11,837 bases of DNA from a bacterium (GCA_030588935.1 JAUUWR010000024.1:1-11837), one strand, 5' to 3'. Positions 1-5,902 are shown, numbered from the stretch's first letter. The notes: a model not told the origin generated them from the letters alone. Program-made: numbers and translations.

Positions 1-1
1 A

Positions 2-31
2 AATTCTCATTATGATTATGAGCAATGGTAA
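2..31 (+). CDS. 3' end of an unidentified upstream gene (partial)
   Basis: An open frame runs from the left edge and ends at a TAA at 29-31, giving the last residues NSHYDYEQW. The stop shares its final A with an ATG at 31, a TAATG arrangement typical of translationally coupled genes. No TATA box is visible before nnrD in the few available bases, which fits nnrD being downstream in an operon. Ten codons are too few to identify a family. A second frame, ending at 44, is also open to the edge, so the assignment is weak. Confidence 0.3.
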   Translation, partial: NSHYDYEQW

Positions 32-867
32 TGCGAATAACTAAAAATATATTAAAAAAAGTCTACAAACCCCGCAGGCCTTGGGTGCATAAAGATAATT
101 TTGGCAGACTTCTAGTAATTGGAGGTGGCAAAAAATATAGCGGCTCTTCAGCATTAAATGCTTTAGCCAGCATGGCTGCATATAAAACCGGAGTTGATAT
201 TGTTGAAGTAGCAGCACCAAAAAGGGCTGCGAATATTATTGCATCTTTTTCTCCTGATTTGATTACCTATCCTCTAAGCGGGAACCATATTGGGAAAAGG
301 CACTTAAAAAAGCTGTTTGAACTTTCAAAACATAAAAGAGCATTTGTTATTGGCGGCGGCATGGAAAGAAACAAAAAAACACTCTCTGCTGTAAAAACTT
401 ATTTAAAAAAAATAAAAATTTTCGGGGTTATAGATGCAGATGCAATTTATGCCTTAAATAAAGGCAAGGGGATAAATCTGGGTAATTTCGTTATAACTCC
501 TCATGCATATGAATTTTATATTTTAACTGGAGAAAAAACAAGTGAAAATTTAAAGCAAAGAATTAAACAAGTAAGTGAAGCAGCAAGAAAGTTAAATACC
601 ACCATTCTTTTAAAGGGCTATGTAGATATAATAAGTAACAAAGAAAAGACAGCAATAAATAGAACAGGCACTCCTTACATGACAAAAGGAGGGACTGGTG
701 ATACTCTTGCGGGAATTTTAGGCAGTTTAATTGCACAAGGAAACTCTTTATTTGATTCAGCATGTGCAGCAGCTTATATTAATGGCAAAGCCGCAGAACT
801 CACAGGAAAAAAAACATCTTTAGTCGCAACAGACTTATTAAAAAAGATAGGAGAGGTTGTTGGGTAA
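25..867 (+). CDS. nnrD: ADP/ATP-dependent NAD(P)H-hydrate dehydratase (YjeF C-terminal domain, NnrD)
   Basis: This ribokinase-fold enzyme dehydrates the damaged S-form of NADHX/NADPHX back to NAD(P)H using a nucleoside phosphate. The 280-residue product has the family's landmarks: a Gly-rich GGGKKYSGSSALNA near residues 33-46, a DADA acidic motif at 137-140, TPHAYEF at 158-164, and the signature GTPYMTKGGTGDTLAG at 215-230, in which the Asp of GGTGD (residue 225) is the expected catalytic base. It covers only the dehydratase half; the epimerase domain (NnrE) that many archaea fuse in front is absent and may be encoded elsewhere or by the upstream gene. Two starts are possible, ATG at 25 and ATG at 31. 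The second overlaps the upstream TAA (TAATG) and may be the real one. The gene is convergent with the membrane protein downstream. Family assignment is firm; cofactor preference cannot be read from the sequence. Confidence 0.92.
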   Translation: MVMRITKNILKKVYKPRRPWVHKDNFGRLLVIGGGKKYSGSSALNALASMAAYKTGVDIVEVAAPKRAANIIASFSPDLITYPLSGNHIGKRHLKKLFELSKHKRAFVIGGGMERNKKTLSAVKTYLKKIKIFGVIDADAIYALNKGKGINLGNFVITPHAYEFYILTGEKTSENLKQRIKQVSEAARKLNTTILLKGYVDIISNKEKTAINRTGTPYMTKGGTGDTLAGILGSLIAQGNSLFDSACAAAYINGKAAELTGKKTSLVATDLLKKIGEVVG

Positions 868-914
868 AAAGAAAAAAGAGGTTTTGCCTATTTGATGTTT
901 TTGTGTAAGGATGG

Positions 915-1589
915 TTAGGGTTTAGATAAGAGCCTTTCCTCATTTACTTTTTTAATAATTCTTTTATAATATAATACAAACCAAATTCCTCCAATTAAAG
1001 TTATTAATGAGAGAAAAATAAACATTGGTTCTTTAATTGATTTAATCCCATTTCCTATATAAGACAAAGCTAAACTTCCGCTAAGATGTCCAATTATCAT
1101 CATAGGAATAAAGAATTTTGGATTTAAAGACGAAACTCCCGCAAGATAAGAAATTTCATCATCGGGAAATAATGGCAAAAAGTAAGCTAAGAATAATAAT
1201 AGTTTTCCTTTATCGAAATAATGATCATATTTTTTCATGGTTTCTGGCTTGACAACATGTTTTATAATTTTTCTTCCAAATTTTCTTGCAATATAAAAGG
1301 CTATTATTGTTCCAATTACTCTTCCAATCCAATTATAAATAAATCCCTGCCAAGTCCCAAAAATAAATCCTCCAGCAATAGAGATAGTATAGTGGCTAAG
1401 GGGTGTTAAGATTACTTGAGTAATTTGAAGAAATATAAATGCAATTGGAGCAAAAATCCCAAAAGAATTAACAAAAGCTCTAATTGATTCTTGATTTGAA
1501 AAAAATGCTGAGGGAAAGATATATCCTAAAATTAATAATGCAATTGGAATAATGGTTAATAAATACCAAATTAATTTTATTTTTCTCAT
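915..1589 (-). CDS. VTT-domain (TVP38/TMEM64, DedA-like) membrane protein
   Basis: A 224-residue integral membrane protein of the SNARE-associated/VTT superfamily, whose better studied members (DedA, TMEM41B, VMP1) move or scramble lipids. After an N-terminal hydrophobic helix (about residues 7-27) it shows the characteristic re-entrant loop region GGFIFGTWQGFIYNWIGR (73-90), then a helix ending in FYIARKFGRK (98-107), and a second half with PLFPDDEISYLAGVSS (139-154), matching the family's R/F-x-x-P-x-x-P..AG pattern. A final hydrophobic stretch spans about 188-207, followed by a basic tail. The ATG start lies about 25 nt from a TTTATAAA box, so the message is probably leaderless and the start well placed. 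A role in lipid carrier handling would suit the nearby glycosyltransferases but is speculative. Confidence 0.88.
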   Translation of the reverse strand: MRKIKLIWYLLTIIPIALLILGYIFPSAFFSNQESIRAFVNSFGIFAPIAFIFLQITQVILTPLSHYTISIAGGFIFGTWQGFIYNWIGRVIGTIIAFYIARKFGRKIIKHVVKPETMKKYDHYFDKGKLLLFLAYFLPLFPDDEISYLAGVSSLNPKFFIPMMIIGHLSGSLALSYIGNGIKSIKEPMFIFLSLITLIGGIWFVLYYKRIIKKVNEERLLSKP

Positions 1590-1610
1590 AGATTAAATAA
1601 AAAATACAAG

Positions 1611-1618
1611 TTTATAAA
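1611..1618. promoter_or_regulatory. symmetrical TATA box (TTTATAAA) between divergent starts
   Basis: TTTATAAA is its own reverse complement. Its centre is 25.5 nt from the ATG of the minus-strand VTT gene (1589) and 27.5 nt from a plus-strand ATG at 1642, so it can serve leaderless transcription in either direction. Use for the VTT gene is likely; use for the plus-strand mini-ORF is inferred. Confidence 0.6.
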
Positions 1619-1641
1619 TATTCATTTATCTTTATTTTGTA

Positions 1642-1680
1642 ATGAACTTTAATGAATTAGGGAAGAAAATCAGAGAATAA
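1642..1680 (+). pseudogene. 12-codon ORF resembling the start of an XRE-type HTH regulator
   Basis: ATG at 1642 encodes MNFNELGKKIRE and stops at TAA 1678-1680. The string LGKKIRE is very typical of the first helix of Cro/C1-type helix-turn-helix proteins, where the frame would normally continue for 60 or more residues. Nothing HTH-like follows in any plus-strand frame. The start has a well placed TATA box (1611-1618). I read it as the promoter and first codons of a decayed regulator; it may equally be a chance short ORF or a microprotein. Confidence 0.3.
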
Positions 1681-1898
1681 AGTTAGTAATCCAATTTAAT
1701 CCATCACTCCCATCTCGACAATCTTTATAAATCAAAGCAGTCACACACAATCAACACAAAAATGTGGATAAATTGTTAATACAAAAAATCTTTTGATTAT
1801 AACATTTTACCTACTTGCTCGGCAAGGGGCATTTAAAAATAATTAAATCATTTCAACAATTCCTTCAATTTCTTTTAGGATTTAAAAAACCCTACTAC

Positions 1899-1906
1899 TT
1901 TATAAA
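1899..1906 (+). promoter_or_regulatory. TATA box of the GT4 glycosyltransferase gene
   Basis: TTTATAAA centred 32.5 nt before the ATG at 1935 predicts a transcript with only a few leader bases. It lies inside the longer open frame that begins with TTG at 1815, which argues that the gene begins at 1935. Confidence 0.6.
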
Positions 1907-1934
1907 CCGCTATAATTTAATAAAATTAAGTAAA

Positions 1935-4169
1935 ATGGGAAAAAAGGATGAAAAGCCTAATCTGGAGCACTCAAAAATCTGTTTTCTCAGCAATTTTCCT
2001 CCAAAAGAGTGCGGAATAGCAACTTTCACAAGAGACTTAGTTTCCACCATGGATAAGAAATGGAATCCAAGATTAAAAAGCAGGGTTATAGCTTTAAATG
2101 AAGATACTGATTTTTACAATTATGATAACAGGGTAATTATGCAGCTTAATAAAGACGATATTGAAGACTACATAAACACTGCAAAAAAAATAAATAAATC
2201 AAAAAATATAAAATTAGTGTGCATACAGCATGAATTTGGTTTGTTTGGAGGGGAGCATGGTAATTATCTTGTACCTTTTTTAGAAACAATTGAAAAGCCA
2301 GTTGTAATTACTTTTCATAGTGTATTACCAAATCCTAATAAAACAAGAAAAAAAATAGTAAAATTTATTTGTTCTAAGGCAGCTGCAATAATAGTGATGG
2401 CAAATATAGCAGTTGATATCTTAAATAAAGATTATAGCATAGACAGAGAAAGAATTTATGTTGTTCCTCATGGAATTCCTAATGCCCCTCTAAGTGCAGC
2501 TTCTTATTTCAAAAGAAAATTAAGGTTAGATGGAAAAATAGTCTTATCTACTTTTGGCTTGTTAAATAAAGGGAAAGGAATAGAATATATGATTAAAGCT
2601 CTTCCTGTTTTAGTTAAAAAATATCCCAACATCATTTATTTAGTCATGGGTGAAACTCACCCTGTTGTAAGAAAAAAAGAAGGTGAAAAATACAGAAATG
2701 AGCTTCTAAAACTTGTAGAACAACTTGGATTAAAAAATAATGTCAAGTTTTACAATAAGTATTTAAAACTGCAGGAAATAGTCCAGTACCTTCTTGCAAC
2801 TGATGTCTATATATGCACTAATTTGGATGAAAACCAGATAGTTTCCGGCACCTTATCCTATGCCTTAGGTTGTGGCAAGGCAATAATTTCTACTCCTTCT
2901 TTATATGCAAAAGAAATTTTAGCTGATAATCGGGGCTTTTTAGCCCAGTTTAAAAACCCTGACTCTTTTTCTAAAGCCATAGATAAAGTATTATCTGATG
3001 ACAAACTAAAAGCGAAAATAGAAAAAAATGCATATTTCTTTGGAAGGACAATGTCCTGGTCTAATGTTGCATCTCGCTACTTAAATATTTTCAATAAAAT
3101 TGTAAAGCTCAGGGAAGAAACTACTGAAAAATTCCCTATTGTAAAATTAGACCACTTAAAAAATTTAACAGACAATTTTGGCTGCCTTCAATTTGCAAAA
3201 CTTTCTATCCCAGAGAAAAGTTCAGGCTATACAGTAGATGATAATTCAAGAGCATTGATTGTAGCCATTCTCCACAAAAATCTTTTCAAATCAAAATATT
3301 CTTTGGAACTAGCTAAAATTTATTTAAATTTCTTAGAACATACCCAAGGAAAAAATGGACACTTTATAAATAATTTCCAAAATGAAAATGAAATTTCAAA
3401 TCCATGCAGTGAAGATGCTTTAGGAAGAGCAATTTGGTCTTTAGGCTATACAATTCATAAATCTGATAATCCCGAAATTATAGAAAAAGCAAAAGAATTA
3501 TTCAATTGCTCTTATAGATTAATTGGGAAATTAATCTCTCCTAGGTCAAAAGCATTTGCAATAGCAGGTCTTTATTATTATAACAAAGTCTGTGAAAACC
3601 AAAAAAATATTTCAGAGATAAAAAAATTAGCAGATTCTTTAGTAGAATCATATAAAAAAGAATCATCTGAAAAATGGCAATGGTTTGAAGAGCAATTAAG
3701 TTATGCTAATTCTAAAATCATAGAATCACTTTTTTTAGCACACGAACTGACAAAAAATAAAACCTACTTGGAGGTGGCTGAGAAAACCCTTAACTTTTTA
3801 TCAGGACTTGTTTTTATTGATAATCAATTATCGCCAATAGGGCAAAATGGGTGGTGTAATAGAAATGGCAAAAGAGCTTTTTTTGACCAGCAGCCATTAA
3901 ACGCCTCTTGTATGGTTCAAACTTTCCTCACAGCATATAAAATAACAAAAAATCCAGCATACTACAAGAAAGCAATTCTTGCATTTAATTGGTTTTTAGG
4001 TAAGAATTATTTAAGACAGATGGTTTATGATGAAGTCACTGGGGGTTGTTATGATGGACTTTCAAAAAATGCTCTTAACCTAAATCAAGGAGCAGAATCA
4101 ACAATCTCTTACTCAACTGCAAGATTAATGTTAGAAGAAGTTAAGAGGGAAAAGAAAACCTTTTCTTAA
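1935..4169 (+). CDS. GT4 glycosyltransferase with C-terminal alpha-toroid (six-hairpin-like) domain
   Basis: A 744-residue two-domain protein. Residues about 14-390 are a GT-B glycosyltransferase of family GT4: an N-terminal loop SNFPPKECGIATFTRDL (19-35), IQHEFGLFGG (97-106), VVPHGIP (176-182), the donor-site region NKGKGIEYMIKALP (211-224), and NQIVSGTLSYALGCGKAIIST (300-320), where a retaining GT4 places its acidic/nucleotide-sugar loop. Residues about 405-735 form a helical domain with GYTVDDNSRALI (431-442), SEDALGRAIWSLGY (492-505) and NLNQGAESTISYSTARL (715-731). I recall this pattern from bacterial and archaeal GT4 proteins, where it resembles an (alpha/alpha)6 glycosidase-like toroid. 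ATG 1935 is preferred over TTG 1815 because homology begins just after it and the TATA box lies between the two. It is soluble, with no signal peptide or membrane helix. Donor and acceptor are unknown. Repeat A overlaps its stop codon. Confidence 0.88.
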   Translation: MGKKDEKPNLEHSKICFLSNFPPKECGIATFTRDLVSTMDKKWNPRLKSRVIALNEDTDFYNYDNRVIMQLNKDDIEDYINTAKKINKSKNIKLVCIQHEFGLFGGEHGNYLVPFLETIEKPVVITFHSVLPNPNKTRKKIVKFICSKAAAIIVMANIAVDILNKDYSIDRERIYVVPHGIPNAPLSAASYFKRKLRLDGKIVLSTFGLLNKGKGIEYMIKALPVLVKKYPNIIYLVMGETHPVVRKKEGEKYRNELLKLVEQLGLKNNVKFYNKYLKLQEIVQYLLATDVYICTNLDENQIVSGTLSYALGCGKAIISTPSLYAKEILADNRGFLAQFKNPDSFSKAIDKVLSDDKLKAKIEKNAYFFGRTMSWSNVASRYLNIFNKIVKLREETTEKFPIVKLDHLKNLTDNFGCLQFAKLSIPEKSSGYTVDDNSRALIVAILHKNLFKSKYSLELAKIYLNFLEHTQGKNGHFINNFQNENEISNPCSEDALGRAIWSLGYTIHKSDNPEIIEKAKELFNCSYRLIGKLISPRSKAFAIAGLYYYNKVCENQKNISEIKKLADSLVESYKKESSEKWQWFEEQLSYANSKIIESLFLAHELTKNKTYLEVAEKTLNFLSGLVFIDNQLSPIGQNGWCNRNGKRAFFDQQPLNASCMVQTFLTAYKITKNPAYYKKAILAFNWFLGKNYLRQMVYDEVTGGCYDGLSKNALNLNQGAESTISYSTARLMLEEVKREKKTFS

Positions 4170-4213
4170 GAAAAGCTTAAATAAGCTTTCTATTATTTAA
4201 TTAAATAAAAGTT
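4161..4213 (+). repeat. intergenic repeat copy A (precedes toxin-antitoxin pair)
   Basis: The first 33 bases match copy C (5278-5310) at 31 positions: a 14-bp palindrome TTTTCTTAAGAAAA, one base, CTTAAATAA, one base, CTTTCTAT. After 8 bases comes TAAATAAAAGTT (4202-4213), identical in all three copies. The palindrome includes the stop codon of the glycosyltransferase. In this copy the core is itself an inverted repeat, AAGCTTA-AA-TAAGCTT (4173-4188), followed by a T-rich stretch. The next start codon is 58 nt beyond the end, against 28-29 nt in copies B and C. Confidence 0.75.
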
Positions 4214-4241
4214 AGACTTTACAAAACCTTTAATAGAAGGA

Positions 4242-4249
4242 TTTATATA
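4242..4249 (+). promoter_or_regulatory. TATA box of the antitoxin-toxin operon
   Basis: TTTATATA is centred 25.5 nt before the ATG at 4271, so the message should be leaderless. It sits 29 nt beyond the end of repeat A, whereas in copies B and C the TATA box abuts the repeat. Confidence 0.65.
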
Positions 4250-4270
4250 CCCTCATCAATTGATACAGTA

Positions 4271-4567
4271 ATGCAAATCACAAAACAAAAAACAGCAACA
4301 AAGAATTATTCTGTTAGATATCCAAATTTACAAACTGTTTTAATGGTTGAGAATTTTATCAAAGAGAATAACAGCGAATTCAAGAAAATGGAATTATTTG
4401 AGAACCTTCCTAAAAAAATGATGTGGGGAACATTCCAAACAATAATGAGATATTTAGAAGATAATCTTAAAATTATTATTGAGGAGGATGGAGTAATTAC
4501 TTACATCTGGAATCCAGAGCTTGTTAAAAAATACAGTGGAAGGAAAGATTTAGAATGGCGAGAGTGA
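4271..4567 (+). CDS. winged-helix-like antitoxin, partner of RelE/ParE-type toxin
   Basis: A 98-residue acidic and basic protein without Cys. Residues about 25-80 read as a small winged helix: helix VENFIKENN, helix FKKMELFENLPK, helix TFQTIMRYLEDNLKI, then a beta wing IIEEDGVITYIWNPE. I recall similar small archaeal proteins (LPKK-M-TF-x-x-I-x-YLE ... WNPELVKKY) encoded directly before RelE-like toxins. Such a protein would bind and neutralise the toxin and, through the winged helix, repress its own promoter. Its gene overlaps the toxin start by 13 nt, a common arrangement for toxin-antitoxin pairs. Start choice is supported by a leaderless TATA box. Function is inferred from context and fold impression; no search was possible. 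Confidence 0.65.
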   Translation: MQITKQKTATKNYSVRYPNLQTVLMVENFIKENNSEFKKMELFENLPKKMMWGTFQTIMRYLEDNLKIIIEEDGVITYIWNPELVKKYSGRKDLEWRE

Positions 4568-4878
4568 TTTTTACAGATTTAGAATTAAAAAATGCCTTCA
4601 AAAGTTTATCAGATGAAGACCCAATTAAGAAAGCATTAAAAAGAGCTTTTGAAGATATTGAAAATAATTTTAGGATTGGCAGACCTGTAACTAAAGATGT
4701 TCATAATAAAAAAGGCATTAAAATGGTTTTAGAAAAATATGGAGTTAATAATTTAAGGATTTATAATTTACCTTCTGCTTGGAGATTGATTTATAGTGTT
4801 TCCAGAGACCAAATACAAGTTATCGCAATCATCTTAGACTGGATGCCTCATAAAGAGTATGAAAAGTTATTCAAATGA
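4555..4878 (+). CDS. RelE/ParE-superfamily toxin
   Basis: A 107-residue protein with the layout of an archaeal ParE/RelE-like toxin: two helices (residues about 7-36) followed by a beta sheet. Signature segments are GVNNLRIYNLPSAWRLIYSV (64-83) and VIAIILDWMPHKEYEKLF (89-106); the R-L-x-Y core and the WxxHKEYEKLF ending are typical of the family. Such toxins either cut mRNA in the ribosome or, in ParE forms, inhibit gyrase; the sequence does not decide which. The ATG lies inside the end of the antitoxin gene, so the two are translationally coupled and share one promoter. A purine-rich GGAAGGAAAG lies about 10-18 nt before the start. The gene is intact, so the pair may be active. Confidence 0.78.
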   Translation: MARVIFTDLELKNAFKSLSDEDPIKKALKRAFEDIENNFRIGRPVTKDVHNKKGIKMVLEKYGVNNLRIYNLPSAWRLIYSVSRDQIQVIAIILDWMPHKEYEKLFK

Positions 4879-4880
4879 AA

Positions 4881-4919
4881 CTTAAATAATCTTTCTATAT
4901 GTTCAATTAAATAAAAGTT
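4881..4919 (+). repeat. intergenic repeat copy B (precedes broken gene)
   Basis: The first 20 bases, CTTAAATAATCTTTCTATAT, are identical to those of copy C (5293-5312). Seven bases later TAAATAAAAGTT (4908-4919) is shared with both other copies. It begins three bases after the toxin's TGA and runs straight into the TATA box of the next gene. The palindromic left part seen in A and C is not recognisable here. Confidence 0.75.
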
Positions 4920-4925
4920 TAAATA
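4918..4925 (+). promoter_or_regulatory. TATA box of the broken gene
   Basis: TTTAAATA is centred 25.5 nt before the ATG at 4947 and preceded by AAAAG, a plausible BRE. The promoter looks intact although the gene is interrupted. Confidence 0.6.
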
Positions 4926-4946
4926 TGTAAGATAAATCTCACCACC

Positions 4947-5276
4947 ATGTTAGAAGACTGGCTTAAAACTTTAGAGAGAGAAAAATAACAAGCAATTGAA
5001 AAAATCAAAGCTACTTGCAAGAATGAAGGAATTGTAGATTTAGCAACAAAAGAAGTGAAACTTAATTACATAACTACAAAAGATTTTCTAACAAGAATAT
5101 CAAAGAGTGGATTTAAAGTGAATAATGATTTGTCACGCATTGATGGAGAGTATGATGATTTTGAAGATTATAGAAGACTATATAATCATATTGAACATCA
5201 TTTATTTGAAATAAAACAAATTCCAAAGAGAGTAGAAAAGAACAATTTTAAGCCAAAATTAGCAAATTATTATTGA
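4947..5276 (+). pseudogene. small unknown gene interrupted by one in-frame TAA
   Basis: From the well positioned ATG the frame reads MLEDWLKTLEREK and meets TAA at 4986-4988. The same frame then continues open for 96 codons to TGA at 5274-5276, so reading through the one stop gives a 108-residue protein plus the stop position. The downstream half contains TTKDFLTRISKSGFKVNN and DDFEDYRRLYNHIEHHLFEI, a charged helical composition that looks like a real protein. The TAA is one base from AAA, CAA or GAA. A GTG at 5055 could start a 73-residue remnant but has no suitable TATA box at that distance. I do not recognise the family; its setting after a toxin-antitoxin pair suggests an accessory gene. 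Sequencing error is possible. Confidence 0.6.
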
Positions 5277-5277
5277 A

Positions 5278-5331
5278 TTTTCTTAAGAAAACCTTAAATA
5301 ATCTTTCTATATTCTCTAATAAATAAAAGTT
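5278..5331 (+). repeat. intergenic repeat copy C (precedes Cys-cluster gene)
   Basis: It begins with the perfect 14-bp palindrome TTTTCTTAAGAAAA (5278-5291), one base after the previous stop codon, then CTTAAATAATCTTTCTATAT (5293-5312), then TAAATAAAAGTT (5320-5331), the last bases of which belong to the TATA box of the next gene. It is 31/33 identical to copy A over the left part and shares a 20-base run with copy B. Confidence 0.75.
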
Positions 5332-5337
5332 TATAAA
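5330..5337 (+). promoter_or_regulatory. TATA box of the Cys-cluster gene
   Basis: TTTATAAA with an AAAAG just upstream is centred 26.5 nt before the ATG at 5360, the leaderless spacing. A second TATA-like string with a BRE-like lead, AAAACCTTAAATAAT, lies 36 nt further upstream inside the repeat. Confidence 0.6.
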
Positions 5338-5359
5338 GTTTAACTAAACTCTTCTTTGT

Positions 5360-5902
5360 ATGACTAAAGAAATTTATCAAGATATTAATTGGGATGAGGT
5401 TATTCCTCAATGGAAGGAAGCTCTAGCTAAAAATCCTAATGCAAATACAGGTAATGCTTTTGTGAGAGAACTTCTTCCATTTGTTAGATTAGTTAAACCA
5501 AAAGTTTCTAAAACACAAGCTCTATTGGGAGGCTTAACTCTGATTTGTCTTGAGGGCAAACCAAAGAATGAAGATGCAATAATAGATAAGGGTTTAAAGC
5601 CATTAATTAAAAGTGGAGTTCTAGAGAATCATGAAATCAACGAATTTAGACTTTGGTTAAAAAATTGTAGTCATACTAGGCCTTCTAAAAAAATCTCTAT
5701 TGAAGGAATAGAATATGAGTTGATGGTTGATAATTACCCAAGTTCTTATAGAGACCTTATCTTACAAATTAATACTGATGATGAAAGAAAAGGAGAATAT
5801 CCACGTCATTGTCTAACTACAGGTTGCACAGCACTTGGTAGAGATGGGGATTGCTATAGTAAAGATAAATGCAATTGGGTACCAAATCAACCACGAAAAT
5901 AA
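5360..5902 (+). CDS. unknown 180-residue protein with C-terminal Cys cluster
   Basis: I do not recognise this family. The protein is soluble, with no signal peptide or membrane helix. Residues 10-100 look mainly helical (DEVIPQWKEALAKNP, VSKTQALLGGLTLICLEG, NEDAIIDKGLKPLIKSG). A region with possible beta strands follows (KISIEGIEYELMVDNYP), then a C-terminal patch with H150, C151, C156, C165 and C171 (spacing C-x4-C-x8-C-x5-C), which could bind zinc or form disulphides. Start is fixed by a leaderless TATA box. It lies downstream of a toxin-antitoxin pair and shares the upstream repeat with it, so a role as an accessory or defence-related gene is possible but not shown. Confidence 0.7.
   Translation: MTKEIYQDINWDEVIPQWKEALAKNPNANTGNAFVRELLPFVRLVKPKVSKTQALLGGLTLICLEGKPKNEDAIIDKGLKPLIKSGVLENHEINEFRLWLKNCSHTRPSKKISIEGIEYELMVDNYPSSYRDLILQINTDDERKGEYPRHCLTTGCTALGRDGDCYSKDKCNWVPNQPRK

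Larger units (their letters stand above)
1590..1934. other. gene-poor intergenic region
   Basis: These 345 bp hold the symmetrical TATA box at 1611-1618, the possible HTH remnant at 1642-1680, a second TTTATAAA at 1724-1731 with no convincing ORF at the expected distance on either strand, and the promoter of the glycosyltransferase at 1899-1906. A short inverted repeat, CACA-AAAA-TGTG, lies at 1755-1766, close to where transcription from the 1724-1731 box would begin. A frame open from TTG at 1815 joins the glycosyltransferase but looks like non-coding extension. I see no tRNA or other recognisable RNA. Confidence 0.5.

Noticed and set aside
563..763. Antisense reading frame opposite nnrD, and similar ones opposite the VTT, GT4, radical SAM and ROK genes
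   Set aside because: They mirror strongly supported coding sequence, lack promoters and give Leu/Phe/Tyr-rich text typical of shadow frames.
1762..1779. Five-codon ORF MWINC after the orphan TATA box
   Set aside because: Too short, and about 34 nt from the box; no evidence that it is translated.
1815..1934. 40-codon N-terminal extension of the GT4 gene from a TTG codon
   Set aside because: The predicted TATA box (1899-1906) lies inside it, homology starts only after ATG 1935, and the text shows no domain or signal peptide.
4986..4988. Reassigned TAA codon or selenocysteine/pyrrolysine decoding
   Set aside because: TAA ends several other genes in the window, and Sec and Pyl use TGA and TAG. 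A nonsense change or an error is simpler.
4161..5337. CRISPR array
   Set aside because: Only three copies, hundreds of bases apart with genes between them and imperfect identity; there are no cas genes.
4161..5902. Integron or transposon with a recombinase
   Set aside because: No integrase, transposase or resolvase is present in the window, and the repeats are not in inverted orientation at both ends. Cassette behaviour remains only a hypothesis.
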